Positions 1-10,423 of a DNA stretch of 64,000 nt are shown here, piece after piece. Position numbers and translations under genes: made by a program. A model generated the notes under the pieces. It was not told where the DNA came from. It saw only the letters and a list, made by a program, of their open reading frames with translations, and searched no databases. The stretch's first letter is position 1, and each line of letters starts with the position of its first letter. Source of the DNA: Hymenobacter sublimis (lineage in GTDB: Bacteria > Bacteroidota > Bacteroidia > Cytophagales > Hymenobacteraceae); assembly GCF_023101345.1 (NCBI RefSeq), contig NZ_CP095848.1, forward strand, positions 2,549,297 to 2,613,296. Direction: 5' to 3'.

Positions 1-127
1 AGTCTTTGATTTCCAGTAGTCGTCGCTAACCCAGGAAAATCATAGGATTGCCATGCGACGACTTTACGTTACCATTTGATGAGTAAAGTATTAGCTTTGA
101 ATTTCACCAGCGGCCTTTTTGCCACGG
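1..127 (+). promoter_or_regulatory. CRISPR leader (3' part)
   Basis: This stretch lies directly before the first repeat, is less GC-rich than the array and has no repeat or long ORF. A perfect 9-bp inverted repeat, AGTCGTCGC at 18-26 and GCGACGACT at 55-63, is separated by 28 nt. The side is assigned as leader because the only degenerate repeat is at the opposite end of the array. Leaders normally carry the promoter for pre-crRNA and the docking signals for Cas1-Cas2; here the role is inferred and the upstream part is cut off by the window edge. Confidence 0.7.
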
Positions 128-3100
128 CTTTCAATCGGACTGTGTGGAATTGAAATAGCCAACCGATGCAGCCGAGTAGCGAGGTCGAATCCCTTTCAAT
201 CGGACTGTGTGGAATTGAAATACATCAATTTCGAGGACGCCTCGGCTGATGCTCCCATCTTTCAATCGGACTGTGTGGAATTGAAATGCGAAATACAAGG
301 CCGAGAAATTCAGCGCCGTGCGCCTTTCAATCGGACTGTGTGGAATTGAAATCGTGTGCGCTGGGTGTGGTATCTCGTTTCACCAGGCTTTCAATCGGAC
401 TGTGTGGAATTGAAATTGCAGGTTAGCTGGCAGTTGATGGGTGTAGGCTTCGACTTTCAATCGGACTGTGTGGAATTGAAATCTCCAACCGCGTAGTAGC
501 TGGCACGGGCACCCGCGGCTTTCAATCGGACTGTGTGGAATTGAAATACGATCTGGAAGATGTGGACGCGGGCACGGGTAGCTCTTTCAATCGGACTGTG
601 TGGAATTGAAATACAGCCGCGGGGTGCTGCACGAGCTGTACTACGACGCTTTCAATCGGACTGTGTGGAATTGAAATTTTGCAGGGCCGTTTCTAAGGCT
701 CTCAAGCGCGTTTCTTTCAATCGGACTGTGTGGAATTGAAATTGCATTGTTTGGGGCTGGGGCTAGAACGCCGCGCCGCTTTCAATCGGACTGTGTGGAA
801 TTGAAATCCGCGTACCATTGAAAGGCAGGCGACTTCATACCGCCTTTCAATCGGACTGTGTGGAATTGAAATGACTACGATTGCAGCTACCACCCACCAA
901 CGCCACGGCTTTCAATCGGACTGTGTGGAATTGAAATGGTCTGGGTCCGGATCGGTCACTACAGGACACGCAGCTTTCAATCGGACTGTGTGGAATTGAA
1001 ATATACCCCGGCTGATGGAGTTAACCCTTTTGCCGAAAACTTTCAATCGGACTGTGTGGAATTGAAATGTGGAACTGCCCGCAGGTACGGCGGATGTCGA
1101 GGTGTACTTTCAATCGGACTGTGTGGAATTGAAATACCCCATCGGGTGGGACAGCTTGCGCTACGTGTTTCCTTTCAATCGGACTGTGTGGAATTGAAAT
1201 CCGAGCAAGCCTTGCCAGACCGCCGGTTCAAACCACTTTCAATCGGACTGTGTGGAATTGAAATGGGTGTACGTACACGTGCCGTCGTCCTGGGTGGCGT
1301 CTTTCAATCGGACTGTGTGGAATTGAAATACTTTGAAAATCAATAGAGGTAGCAAGTCGCGCTGCTTTCAATCGGACTGTGTGGAATTGAAATGTACTAC
1401 ATTCGTGCCGCCGAGTTGCTCGCTGGTGACTTTCAATCGGACTGTGTGGAATTGAAATGGCTTTACGGTGGTCAATGGTTTGTCGCGCCGGTACCTTTCA
1501 ATCGGACTGTGTGGAATTGAAATTGCACCGGGAGTTATCGGGTGTGCTACGCGGGCTGGCTTTCAATCGGACTGTGTGGAATTGAAATAGGTAGGTGAGC
1601 AGCGGTAGGTGCACGAGTTGCTGGCTTTCAATCGGACTGTGTGGAATTGAAATGAGCACGGCACCTGAGAATACTGCCCTGAGATGTCCCTTTCAATCGG
1701 ACTGTGTGGAATTGAAATAATATATGGAAGGTAAAAATGAACATCATGCAGGCACTTTCAATCGGACTGTGTGGAATTGAAATAGCTAAAGGCTTCTGGG
1801 ATGTAACGCCACCAAAAGGCTTTCAATCGGACTGTGTGGAATTGAAATGAAGTAGGCGGGGAACTGTTCGGTGTGTAGCCCCGCTTTCAATCGGACTGTG
1901 TGGAATTGAAATTCGAGGCAATGCGGCTCGGCGTGCCCGGACCGGTGTCTTTCAATCGGACTGTGTGGAATTGAAATTGCTGGCTGCCGGCCTGATCCAG
2001 CAGCCCAGCAAGCCTTTCAATCGGACTGTGTGGAATTGAAATTAAGAGTAGCCCTAAGGATGGAGGTGTAACCACCATACTTTCAATCGGACTGTGTGGA
2101 ATTGAAATGGGTAAAGCCGAACTCGGCGATGGTTTTTGCAACAGCCTTTCAATCGGACTGTGTGGAATTGAAATTCACGGAAATGAGTAGATTTTCCAGA
2201 ACAGGAACTACTTTCAATCGGACTGTGTGGAATTGAAATAGGGGGAGAAATTAGCCGATTGGTTTACGCGCATCACCTTTCAATCGGACTGTGTGGAATT
2301 GAAATTCGATTCCATGGGCGCGATGTGCTTTTTCGAGCGCACTTTCAATCGGACTGTGTGGAATTGAAATAAGACAGCCAGGGCACGCGCTCAGAAACGA
2401 CAGCTACTTTCAATCGGACTGTGTGGAATTGAAATGCCTGCTCGCCGGAGCGGAAGCTGAACCGTCAACTCCTTTCAATCGGACTGTGTGGAATTGAAAT
2501 CTTTTACCGGCATTTCTGCTGCGGTTACGCTTCTCCTTTCAATCGGACTGTGTGGAATTGAAATTAGAGAATCGTGCTCATAGCTTAGGCGCCCTTGCGC
2601 CTTTCAATCGGACTGTGTGGAATTGAAATAATGACCCACGCCGAAATCGTCGCCTACCTCGAAGCCTTTCAATCGGACTGTGTGGAATTGAAATCGTGTT
2701 GGCAGTCGGCAATGATACTACGACGCTCAATCTTTCAATCGGACTGTGTGGAATTGAAATGTAGGAGTTCTCATTGAGGTACTCCAAGTACTCAACTCTT
2801 TCAATCGGACTGTGTGGAATTGAAATTGCTGCGCCATGTCGTGCCCGAGGGGGAGAAGCTGGCTTTCAATCGGACTGTGTGGAATTGAAATAGCAGCATC
2901 TTCGACGGGGAAAGCCAATTTCAGACCTCTTTCAATCGGACTGTGTGGAATTGAAATTATAACTGGTGCCTACTGGTACTGTCATGGAACTACTTTCAAT
3001 CGGACTGTGTGGAATTGAAATAACCGCCCCGACTGCTACAACGGTCGGGGCGGTTTACTTTCAATCGGACTGTGTGGAATTGAAATTAATGGTTTCATCT

Positions 3101-6100
3101 AGGGTGATGCGCGTAAACCAACTTTCAATCGGACTGTGTGGAATTGAAATTCGCAAAGCCTCTTCGCTCGGAGGGCTGATTAGCGACTTTCAATCGGACT
3201 GTGTGGAATTGAAATTAGTTGCAAGCTCGGCAGCTTGAGTTTCGGCCACACCTTTCAATCGGACTGTGTGGAATTGAAATTCGGCAAGCGTATTGCTGTG
3301 CCCCAGCAAGAAGGCCTTTCAATCGGACTGTGTGGAATTGAAATGTGGTAGGTGCGGACGTCGTGGGTACCGTCAGGATCTTTCAATCGGACTGTGTGGA
3401 ATTGAAATGTGGTCTTGGTTTCCTCGTTTCCAACCAGAGCACTGCTTTCAATCGGACTGTGTGGAATTGAAATAGGTAGCGGCCGAGCCAGTTGTGGGTT
3501 GATTTAGCCTTTCAATCGGACTGTGTGGAATTGAAATGCTGATGCTGAGCCTAAAGCAAGCCGTAACGGATGCTTTCAATCGGACTGTGTGGAATTGAAA
3601 TTAGCGTGTACCAGGTGTTCAGCACCGTGTCCACTGGCTTTCAATCGGACTGTGTGGAATTGAAATGCGCTGGTTCAGCCAGAGGTCGAAGCAAAACCCA
3701 AACTTTCAATCGGACTGTGTGGAATTGAAATACCTGCTCGAAGCCCTGGCCCTGCGCCTCGACCACCCTTTCAATCGGACTGTGTGGAATTGAAATTAGG
3801 TGGTGGTGGTAAACTCGTCGCCCGCCTCGGAGCCTTTCAATCGGACTGTGTGGAATTGAAATAAGCAGTGCCCGCCACCCGTAACCAACCCCACACCACT
3901 TTCAATCGGACTGTGTGGAATTGAAATTATTACTATTGGCGGCGTTCGCGCGACGTATTCCACCTTTCAATCGGACTGTGTGGAATTGAAATAGGTGTAG
4001 CCCTTGTAGTGGCCGCACTCACTGGAGACGCTTTCAATCGGACTGTGTGGAATTGAAATGTCTATTGTCTCTAGCGGCTTGTGGTGGTGGTTCTTCTTTC
4101 AATCGGACTGTGTGGAATTGAAATTGATGGTAATGCGGTCGGTGCCTTCGCGCTGTTGCACTTTCAATCGGACTGTGTGGAATTGAAATGATTAAACACG
4201 GGCAGCTTATTGCGTTGGCGGTCAACTTTCAATCGGACTGTGTGGAATTGAAATGCGGGCTTCCGCCAGGTAGCGTAACAGGTCGCTAGTGCTTTCAATC
4301 GGACTGTGTGGAATTGAAATTCGCAACGGCCTCTGCCTTTGCAGCATCGGCTAATTCTTTCAATCGGACTGTGTGGAATTGAAATGTGGTAGCAGCTAGG
4401 TTGCCGGTGCCGCTTAACGCACTTTCAATCGGACTGTGTGGAATTGAAATAGGTGACAGTAGCCGAAGCCGCCGCGGGTGCGCAAGCTTTCAATCGGACT
4501 GTGTGGAATTGAAATTAGAATGGCCGCTACCTCACTAGGTTTTCCTTGGTCGCTTTCAATCGGACTGTGTGGAATTGAAATTGGTAGGGCTATTGTCGGA
4601 GGCATCGTACTCGCGCTACTTTCAATCGGACTGTGTGGAATTGAAATGTTAGTAGCCGCGAGGTAGGCAAGTAAAGTACTTGCCTTTCAATCGGACTGTG
4701 TGGAATTGAAATTAATCAAGGAACTGCGGGGTACCCTTAAGACCGTCGCTTTCAATCGGACTGTGTGGAATTGAAATATGCCGGCCCCCTTCCGAAGCAC
4801 CGGCACCCGGTCCTCTTTCAATCGGACTGTGTGGAATTGAAATATTTACAGCGTCTAGCCGAACAACTTTCAATGGGTACTTTCAATCGGACTGTGTGGA
4901 ATTGAAATAGGGGTAAGATACGAGAAAACGCCCACCGACGTACCTTTCAATCGGACTGTGTGGAATTGAAATGCAAGACGGTGGGGTATGAGCCCCACGC
5001 AGTAGTGCCTTTCAATCGGACTGTGTGGAATTGAAATTCAGGCTCCAGCACTTGGTACACATCCCGCTTGTAGACTTTCAATCGGACTGTGTGGAATTGA
5101 AATCTCTGCCTCTAGCGCGTCTTCAATCATCCCTGCCGTCTTTCAATCGGACTGTGTGGAATTGAAATTAAGCCCCAGCTTCAGGCTTTCGGCGCCGGCT
5201 TTGGCTTTCAATCGGACTGTGTGGAATTGAAATCCCTTGACGGGGGCCGTGCCGACCAGCACGCTCGACTTTCAATCGGACTGTGTGGAATTGAAATTGG
5301 TCTTGGAGTTCAAGTACCGCACGGAGAAGGAGGCTTTCAATCGGACTGTGTGGAATTGAAATCCATAAACAGGAAGGCCAGCACGGCGAACAGAGAACCT
5401 TTCAATCGGACTGTGTGGAATTGAAATATTGTCGCCAATAAACTCATGGGCGCGATGAGCCGCCTTTCAATCGGACTGTGTGGAATTGAAATTGAATTCT
5501 GACAACAGCCCACCCCTTGAAAATATACGCTTTCAATCGGACTGTGTGGAATTGAAATTGCGGGTACGTTGCACCCGCTGGCGCAAGCTCTGGGCTTTCA
5601 ATCGGACTGTGTGGAATTGAAATACGACTCTATCAACCTCACCACCCTAGTCGAACACCACTTTCAATCGGACTGTGTGGAATTGAAATGCTAGCACAGC
5701 CAGTAGGATTAGCGCCGCGCCCATCTTTCAATCGGACTGTGTGGAATTGAAATTCGGAACTTCTTGCTTGGAGCGCCAGAGCTTGCCGTCTTTCAATCGG
5801 ACTGTGTGGAATTGAAATTAGTTGAACTCCGGCGCGCAGGTGTCGGCCGTCAGCACTTTCAATCGGACTGTGTGGAATTGAAATAGCAGCATTTTCGACG
5901 GGGAAAGTCAATTCCAGACCCTTTCAATCGGACTGTGTGGAATTGAAATAAGGTCAACGACAAGGAACTAGGGGCGTCCTACGACTTTCAATCGGACTGT
6001 GTGGAATTGAAATCCATCAGGGAAGCTGTAGGTAGAATTCAGCTCGTTTCTTTCAATCGGACTGTGTGGAATTGAAATGTAAGCCAGCATCTTCTTGACT

Positions 6101-6596
6101 GCCGCTGTTTGTTCTTTCAATCGGACTGTGTGGAATTGAAATCACCGTGGAACGACTGCCCGAACGTAGCGACCCGCCTTTCAATCGGACTGTGTGGAAT
6201 TGAAATGATACGACGAAAGCCCCGACTAGAACAATCGGGGCTCTTTCAATCGGACTGTGTGGAATTGAAATTGGCGGCGGTGGCTTTCTTGCCAACCGTG
6301 CTGACACCTTTCAATCGGACTGTGTGGAATTGAAATATATGTAGTCTTACATCACCCACTCCCATACCCATACTTTCAATCGGACTGTGTGGAATTGAAA
6401 TGGCACGGTACCCGCCTGGCACATCCTGCCGCCCGGACTTTCAATCGGACTGTGTGGAATTGAAATCGGGTACGGCGGATGTGGAAGTGTACTTCTGCTC
6501 TGCTTTCAATCGGACTGTGTGGAATTGAAATATTCGGGTCTTGCCCTACCACAAACATACCCCGCAGCTTTCAATCGGACTGCGTGGAATTGAAAT
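128..6596 (+). CRISPR. CRISPR array, 100 repeats and 99 spacers, probably type I-B
   Basis: I counted 100 copies of a 29-nt repeat that starts CTTTCAATCGGACTG and ends TGTGGAATTGAAAT, at starts 128, 193, 259 and so on to 6568, with a mean period of 65 nt. Spacers are 34-38 nt, mostly 36. All copies read as identical except the last (6568-6596), which has T to C in GACTGCGTGG; a decayed last repeat is typical of the leader-distal end, so transcription should run left to right. The ATTGAAAT end resembles the 8-nt 5' handle of crRNAs cut by Cas6 in type I-B and some III systems; subtype I-B is an inference from repeat and spacer length. Apparent ORFs inside the array are repeat artefacts. Confidence 0.98.
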
Positions 6597-6720
6597 AAGG
6601 GTAGTTGGGAACATGAGTAGACCGTCGAACGAATTAACATCGATTGAAGGAAAAACAGATATATGCAGCTTCTACTCAAGTAAAATGCAAGTACGCCGTT
6701 AACAGAGAATCCGAGGTCAC

Positions 6721-9285
6721 CTAAGTCCGACCCTGGATAAAACGAGCCAGATGCGGCGCAGTACGGTTTTGCTTGGACGTAATAACATCAGTGGGCGTAC
6801 CGGCGGCTACTACCTGACCGCCCTCGTCACCGGCGCCGGGGCCGATGTCCAGGACCCAGTCGGAGGCGGCAACCACGCGCATGTCGTGCTCCACCACGAT
6901 GACGGTATTGCCGGCTTCCACCAAGCCATCCAGTTGGGTGAGCAGCTTTTCCACGTCGGAGGGGTGCAGGCCGGTAGTGGGCTCGTCGAGGATGTAGAGG
7001 GAGTTGCCGCGCTGGGCTCGTTGCAGTTCGGTGGCCAGCTTGATGCGCTGGGCCTCGCCGCCCGACAGCTCCGTGGCGGGCTGGCCCAGGCGCAAGTAGC
7101 CCAGCCCTACCTCGCGCAACACCGTGAGGGCGCGCTGCACGGTGGGCTCTTCCTCGAAAAATGCCCAGGCGTCGTCCACGGTTAGGCCCAGCACCTCGGC
7201 AATGTTCTTGTCGCGGTACGTTATTTCCAGGGTTTTGGCGTTGTAGCGCGCCCCGTGGCAGACGGGGCAGGGCGCGTACACGCTGGGCAGGAACAGCAGC
7301 TCCACCATCACGAAGCCTTCACCCTGGCAGTTTTCGCAGCGGCCTTTTGCCACGTTGAAGGAGAAACGGCCGGCGTCGTAGCGGCGCTTACGGGCGGCGG
7401 GTGTAGCGGCAAACAGCTTGCGCACGTGGTCGAAGAGGCCGGTGTAGGTAGCCATGTTGGAGCGCGGAGTGCGGCCAATGGGCTTCTGGTCCACGCGCAC
7501 CAGCCGCTTAATCTGCTCCATGCCGCCTACAATCTTACCTTCGGTTACTGAAGAGAGGGAAGTGAGGAATGAAGAATATTCATCGGAATCTTCATTTTCA
7601 ACGCCTGATTCAGGATTCTTCATTCCTAATTCCTCCGCTACCAGCTCTACCAGCACCTGGCTTACCAAGCTGGACTTGCCCGAGCCCGACACGCCCGTAA
7701 CGGTGGTAAATACGCCCAGTGGAAACGCTACCTCAAGCTGCTGCAGGTTGTTGCGCGTGACGCCTTGCAGCCGCAGCCACCCGGCCGGACTGCGGGGTTC
7801 CCGCGTCACCGCCTTGGCACCAGCTTCAAACAGAAAGCGCCGGGTCTGGGAGGCAGCAACATCAGCCAAACCAGCCGGCGCACCGCTGTATAGGATTTCC
7901 CCGCCCTGCTCCCCGGCGGCGGGGCCCACGTCTACCAGCCAGTCGGCCTGGCGGATAACGTCTAGGTTGTGCTCTACCACGAACAGGGAATTGCCGGCCT
8001 GCTTTAAGCTTTTCAGGGCTTTGAGCAGGGCTTCCGTGTCAGAGGGGTGCAGGCCCGCCGAGGGCTCATCGAGCACGTACACTACCCCAAACAAGTTGGA
8101 ATACAGCTGGGTAGCTAGCCGCAGGCGCTGCAGCTCCCCCGGCGACAGGGTGGGCGTGCTCCGCTCCAGGGCCAGGTAGCCCAGGCCCAGGTCCAGCAGC
8201 ACCGTCAGGCGGGCGCACAGGTCGGCGGCAATGCGTTGGGCCACGATAACCTGCTCCGGATGGGCCGCATCGTGGGGCTGGCGCGCGGCCTTGCCCTCAG
8301 CGAAGGGCCGCAGCAGCTCGGCCACCCGCTTCAGCGGCAACCCTGACATGTCGGCAATATCCAGACCCGCGAATTTTACGGCCAGAGACTCGGGCCGCAG
8401 GCGCTTGCCCTGGCAGGTGGGGCATTCGGTGCTGAGCATGTACTGCAGGGCCCGCTTTTTCATGAGGGGGCTCTGGGTGGTGGCGAAGGTGTGCAGCACG
8501 TGGCGTTTGGCACTGCTAAAAGTGCCCATGTAGTTCGGGGGCTCCCGGCGCTTGAGGGCCCGTTGGGTTTCCTGGGGCGAATAGCCGGGGTAAACCGGCA
8601 CCACGGGCTGCTCCTCGGTGAACAGAATCCAGTCGCGCTGCTCCTGGGGCAGCTCCTGCCAAGGCCGGTCCACGTCGTAGCCCAAAGTCACGAGGATGTC
8701 GCGCTGGTTTTGGCCGCCCCAGGCCTGGGGCCAGGCCGCAATGGCCCGCTCCCGGATGGTGAGGGAAGGGTCGGGCACCATGCTTTGTTCCGTTACCTCA
8801 TAGATGCGACCCAGGCCGTGGCAGGTAGGGCAGGCGCCCTCGGGAGTATTGGGCGAAAAGCCTTCGGCGTACACAATGGGCTGCCCGGCGGGGTAGTCGC
8901 CGGCCCGGGAGTAGAGCATGCGCACTAGGTTAGAAAGCGTGGTGACGCTACCCACCGAGGAGCGGGTGGTAGGCGTGCCGCGCTGCTGCTGCAGGGCCAC
9001 GGCCGGGGGCAGGCCTTCAATGGCATCTACCTCGGGCACCGCCATCTGGTGAAACAGCCGGCGCGCGTACGGCGACACCGACTCCAGGTAGCGGCGCTGG
9101 GCCTCGGCGTAGAGCGTCCCGAAGGCCAGGGAAGACTTACCCGAGCCCGACACGCCAGTAAACACCACCAGCGCATCGCGCGGAATCTGGACGTCGACGT
9201 TTTTGAGGTTGTGTTCCCGCGCCCCGCGCACCTGCACGTAGCCAGTAAAGGTTGGAGGGGTAGGCAAAGAATCCTGTTTGGGCAT
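6721..9285 (-). CDS. uvrA2: UvrA-like ABC ATPase, class II (lacking UvrB-binding domain)
   Basis: An 854-residue UvrA-family protein, shorter than the usual 940 or so. It has two ABC modules: the first has Walker [10 protein letters not shown] near residue 44, a CPTC pair near 152 joined to a second CPTC after an insert, and [12 protein letters not shown]; the second has [13 protein letters not shown] and CPVC zinc ligands, LSGGEAQR and [12 protein letters not shown]. Between Walker A and the first zinc finger, the segment that carries the UvrB-binding domain in true UvrA is missing, so this is probably a UvrA2-type paralogue linked to damage tolerance or drug resistance rather than the main excision-repair subunit. 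The first ABC signature reads LSPGE instead of LSGGE. Start is ATG at 9285. It lies 119 bp after msrB on the same strand. A low-GC insert interrupts the second module (see 7553-7640). Confidence 0.9.
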   Translation of the reverse strand: MPKQDSLPTPPTFTGYVQVRGAREHNLKNVDVQIPRDALVVFTGVSGSGKSSLAFGTLYAEAQRRYLESVSPYARRLFHQMAVPEVDAIEGLPPAVALQQQRGTPTTRSSVGSVTTLSNLVRMLYSRAGDYPAGQPIVYAEGFSPNTPEGACPTCHGLGRIYEVTEQSMVPDPSLTIRERAIAAWPQAWGGQNQRDILVTLGYDVDRPWQELPQEQRDWILFTEEQPVVPVYPGYSPQETQRALKRREPPNYMGTFSSAKRHVLHTFATTQSPLMKKRALQYMLSTECPTCQGKRLRPESLAVKFAGLDIADMSGLPLKRVAELLRPFAEGKAARQPHDAAHPEQVIVAQRIAADLCARLTVLLDLGLGYLALERSTPTLSPGELQRLRLATQLYSNLFGVVYVLDEPSAGLHPSDTEALLKALKSLKQAGNSLFVVEHNLDVIRQADWLVDVGPAAGEQGGEILYSGAPAGLADVAASQTRRFLFEAGAKAVTREPRSPAGWLRLQGVTRNNLQQLEVAFPLGVFTTVTGVSGSGKSSLVSQVLVELVAEELGMKNPESGVENEDSDEYSSFLTSLSSVTEGKIVGGMEQIKRLVRVDQKPIGRTPRSNMATYTGLFDHVRKLFAATPAARKRRYDAGRFSFNVAKGRCENCQGEGFVMVELLFLPSVYAPCPVCHGARYNAKTLEITYRDKNIAEVLGLTVDDAWAFFEEEPTVQRALTVLREVGLGYLRLGQPATELSGGEAQRIKLATELQRAQRGNSLYILDEPTTGLHPSDVEKLLTQLDGLVEAGNTVIVVEHDMRVVAASDWVLDIGPGAGDEGGQVVAAGTPTDVITSKQNRTAPHLARFIQGRT
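7553..7640. repeat. AT-rich palindromic insert inside uvrA2
   Basis: About 90 bp of clearly lower GC than the flanks, bounded by a perfect 13-bp inverted repeat: AGGAATGAAGAAT at 7565-7577 and ATTCTTCATTCCT at 7615-7627. It keeps the reading frame and adds an acidic, Ser/Glu-rich loop of roughly 25-30 residues between the second Walker A and the conserved [19 protein letters not shown] segment. In E. coli UvrA that spacing is shorter and has no such sequence. This looks like a palindromic element tolerated in frame; exact borders are estimates. Confidence 0.6.
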
Positions 9286-9404
9286 AGAGAAGGCAGCAGA
9301 GGGGTCGTTCTGAAGAGTAAGAAAGAAGCTGAGCGTTCCTGACTAGGCAACGCCTACTTCTCCCCTACCCCCGGAGTGACAATACTACTTCCCGGCCGGC
9401 AGGG

Positions 9405-9869
9405 TTATTCCAGGGGCGGCTCAGCAGCTGGCAGCCGCTCCAGACTCTCCGAGTTCAGGCAGTAGCGCAGCCCGCTTGGCTCGGGCCCATCCGGAAAGAC
9501 GTGGCCCAGGTGAGCCTGGCAGATGTTGCACAGGGCCTCGATGCGCTGCATGTGGTGGCTTTCGTCGAAGGCGTAGCGGATAAGGTTGCGGGCCACAGGC
9601 TGGGTGAAGCTGGGCCAGCCCGACATAGCGTGGTACTTGGTGCTGGAGTCGAAGAGTAGGGTGCCGCAGCCCCGGCAGGCGTACACGCCGGGCTCGTAGG
9701 AGCGGCAGTAGGCGTTGCGGTAGGGCGGCTCGGTAGCTTTCTGGCGCATTACCCGGAATTGGGCGAAACTAAGTCGGGCCTGCCACTGGTCCTCCGACAG
9801 CTCCAAGCGGCGCGGGGGCTCGGGGTTGCTGTATTTGGCAAATTTAAGCACGTCTATCCAGCGGAGCAT
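9405..9869 (-). CDS. msrB: peptide methionine-(R)-S-oxide reductase MsrB
   Basis: Repairs methionine-R-sulfoxide in oxidised proteins. The 154-residue product has the SelR/MsrB fold markers: zinc ligands in CRGCG and CNICQAHLGH, the LGHVFPDGP stretch, and the catalytic cysteine in GLRYCLNSESL. Where many MsrB enzymes have a resolving cysteine in SGCGWPSF, this one reads AMSGWPSF, so it may be recycled directly by thioredoxin or another thiol. The frame stays open upstream to 9977, but the ATG at 9869 is preferred because it has AAAGG about 3-4 bases upstream, matches the usual length and avoids overlap with the divergent gene at 9958. No signal peptide, so cytoplasmic. Reads toward uvrA2 and may be co-transcribed with it. 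Confidence 0.92.
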   Translation of the reverse strand: MLRWIDVLKFAKYSNPEPPRRLELSEDQWQARLSFAQFRVMRQKATEPPYRNAYCRSYEPGVYACRGCGTLLFDSSTKYHAMSGWPSFTQPVARNLIRYAFDESHHMQRIEALCNICQAHLGHVFPDGPEPSGLRYCLNSESLERLPAAEPPLE

Positions 9870-9957
9870 ACTACCTTTGAGGTCAGGTGTAGAAAGGGAA
9901 GTGTTGAGTTTTGTAGGACTTGGACGAAGTTGAACGCGGTGGCTAGCCGTATGTGGC

Positions 9958-10350
9958 ATGGAGTATCTATACGACACCTCTTCACTTTCTATTGGCTACG
10001 ACCCCGACCACCAGTGGCTGTACGTGGAGTGGAAAGGCACGCACGACGCTACCTCGGCGCAGACGGGCGGCGAGTTGGTGCTGCAGTACCTGAAACAGCG
10101 CCCGTGCCACAAAATGCTCAACGACAACAGCCAGGTAACCAGCGGCTGGGAACAGGGCGCCCGGTGGGTAGGCGGCCAGTACTACCGCATGCTGGCCGAA
10201 GAAGGCATGCAGTTCGTGGCCTGGGTGTGCCCGCCCCACTGGTCGGCGCGCAAATCCATGGATACGGCCATGCAGTTCGTTACCCAGCCCGTAGTGGTGC
10301 TCTTCGATGACGTGGCCACCGCCTACGCCTGGCTGGTGCGGCAGGCCTGA
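9958..10350 (+). CDS. SpoIIAA/STAS-like hypothetical protein
   Basis: A 130-residue protein without signal peptide. The pattern (strand with YDPDHQWLYVEWKGTH, a helix, then a strand containing KMLNDNSQVTSGW) resembles SpoIIAA-like/STAS-fold proteins common in Hymenobacter and relatives, which are usually annotated by fold only. The segment HKMLNDNSQ sits where the phosphorylatable serine loop lies in STAS proteins, but no clear phospho-site can be assigned. Transcribed divergently from msrB with an 88-bp gap. Function unknown; the fold call is an inference from the sequence pattern. Confidence 0.65.
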   Translation: MEYLYDTSSLSIGYDPDHQWLYVEWKGTHDATSAQTGGELVLQYLKQRPCHKMLNDNSQVTSGWEQGARWVGGQYYRMLAEEGMQFVAWVCPPHWSARKSMDTAMQFVTQPVVVLFDDVATAYAWLVRQA

Positions 10351-10423
10351 GCACCCATTGCGCCCACACTAGATGGGCCTGACTACCGGGTCCATTTTCT
10401 GCGGATTTCCCCTCCGCAACTTC

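Noticed and set aside
936..1346. ORF of 136 codons inside the array with repeated FQSDCVELK and LSIGLCGIE blocks
   Set aside because: It is only the CRISPR repeat read in different frames; the same applies to all other ORFs between 119 and 6558 on both strands.
2342..5463. Spacers at 2371-2406 and 5428-5463 sharing a CATGGGCGCGATG stretch
   Set aside because: The match is only 13 nt with different flanks, which is not enough to claim a common source.
1..6720. cas genes or a toxin-antitoxin pair next to the array
   Set aside because: Neither the 127-bp leader nor the 124 bp after the last repeat holds any coding sequence.
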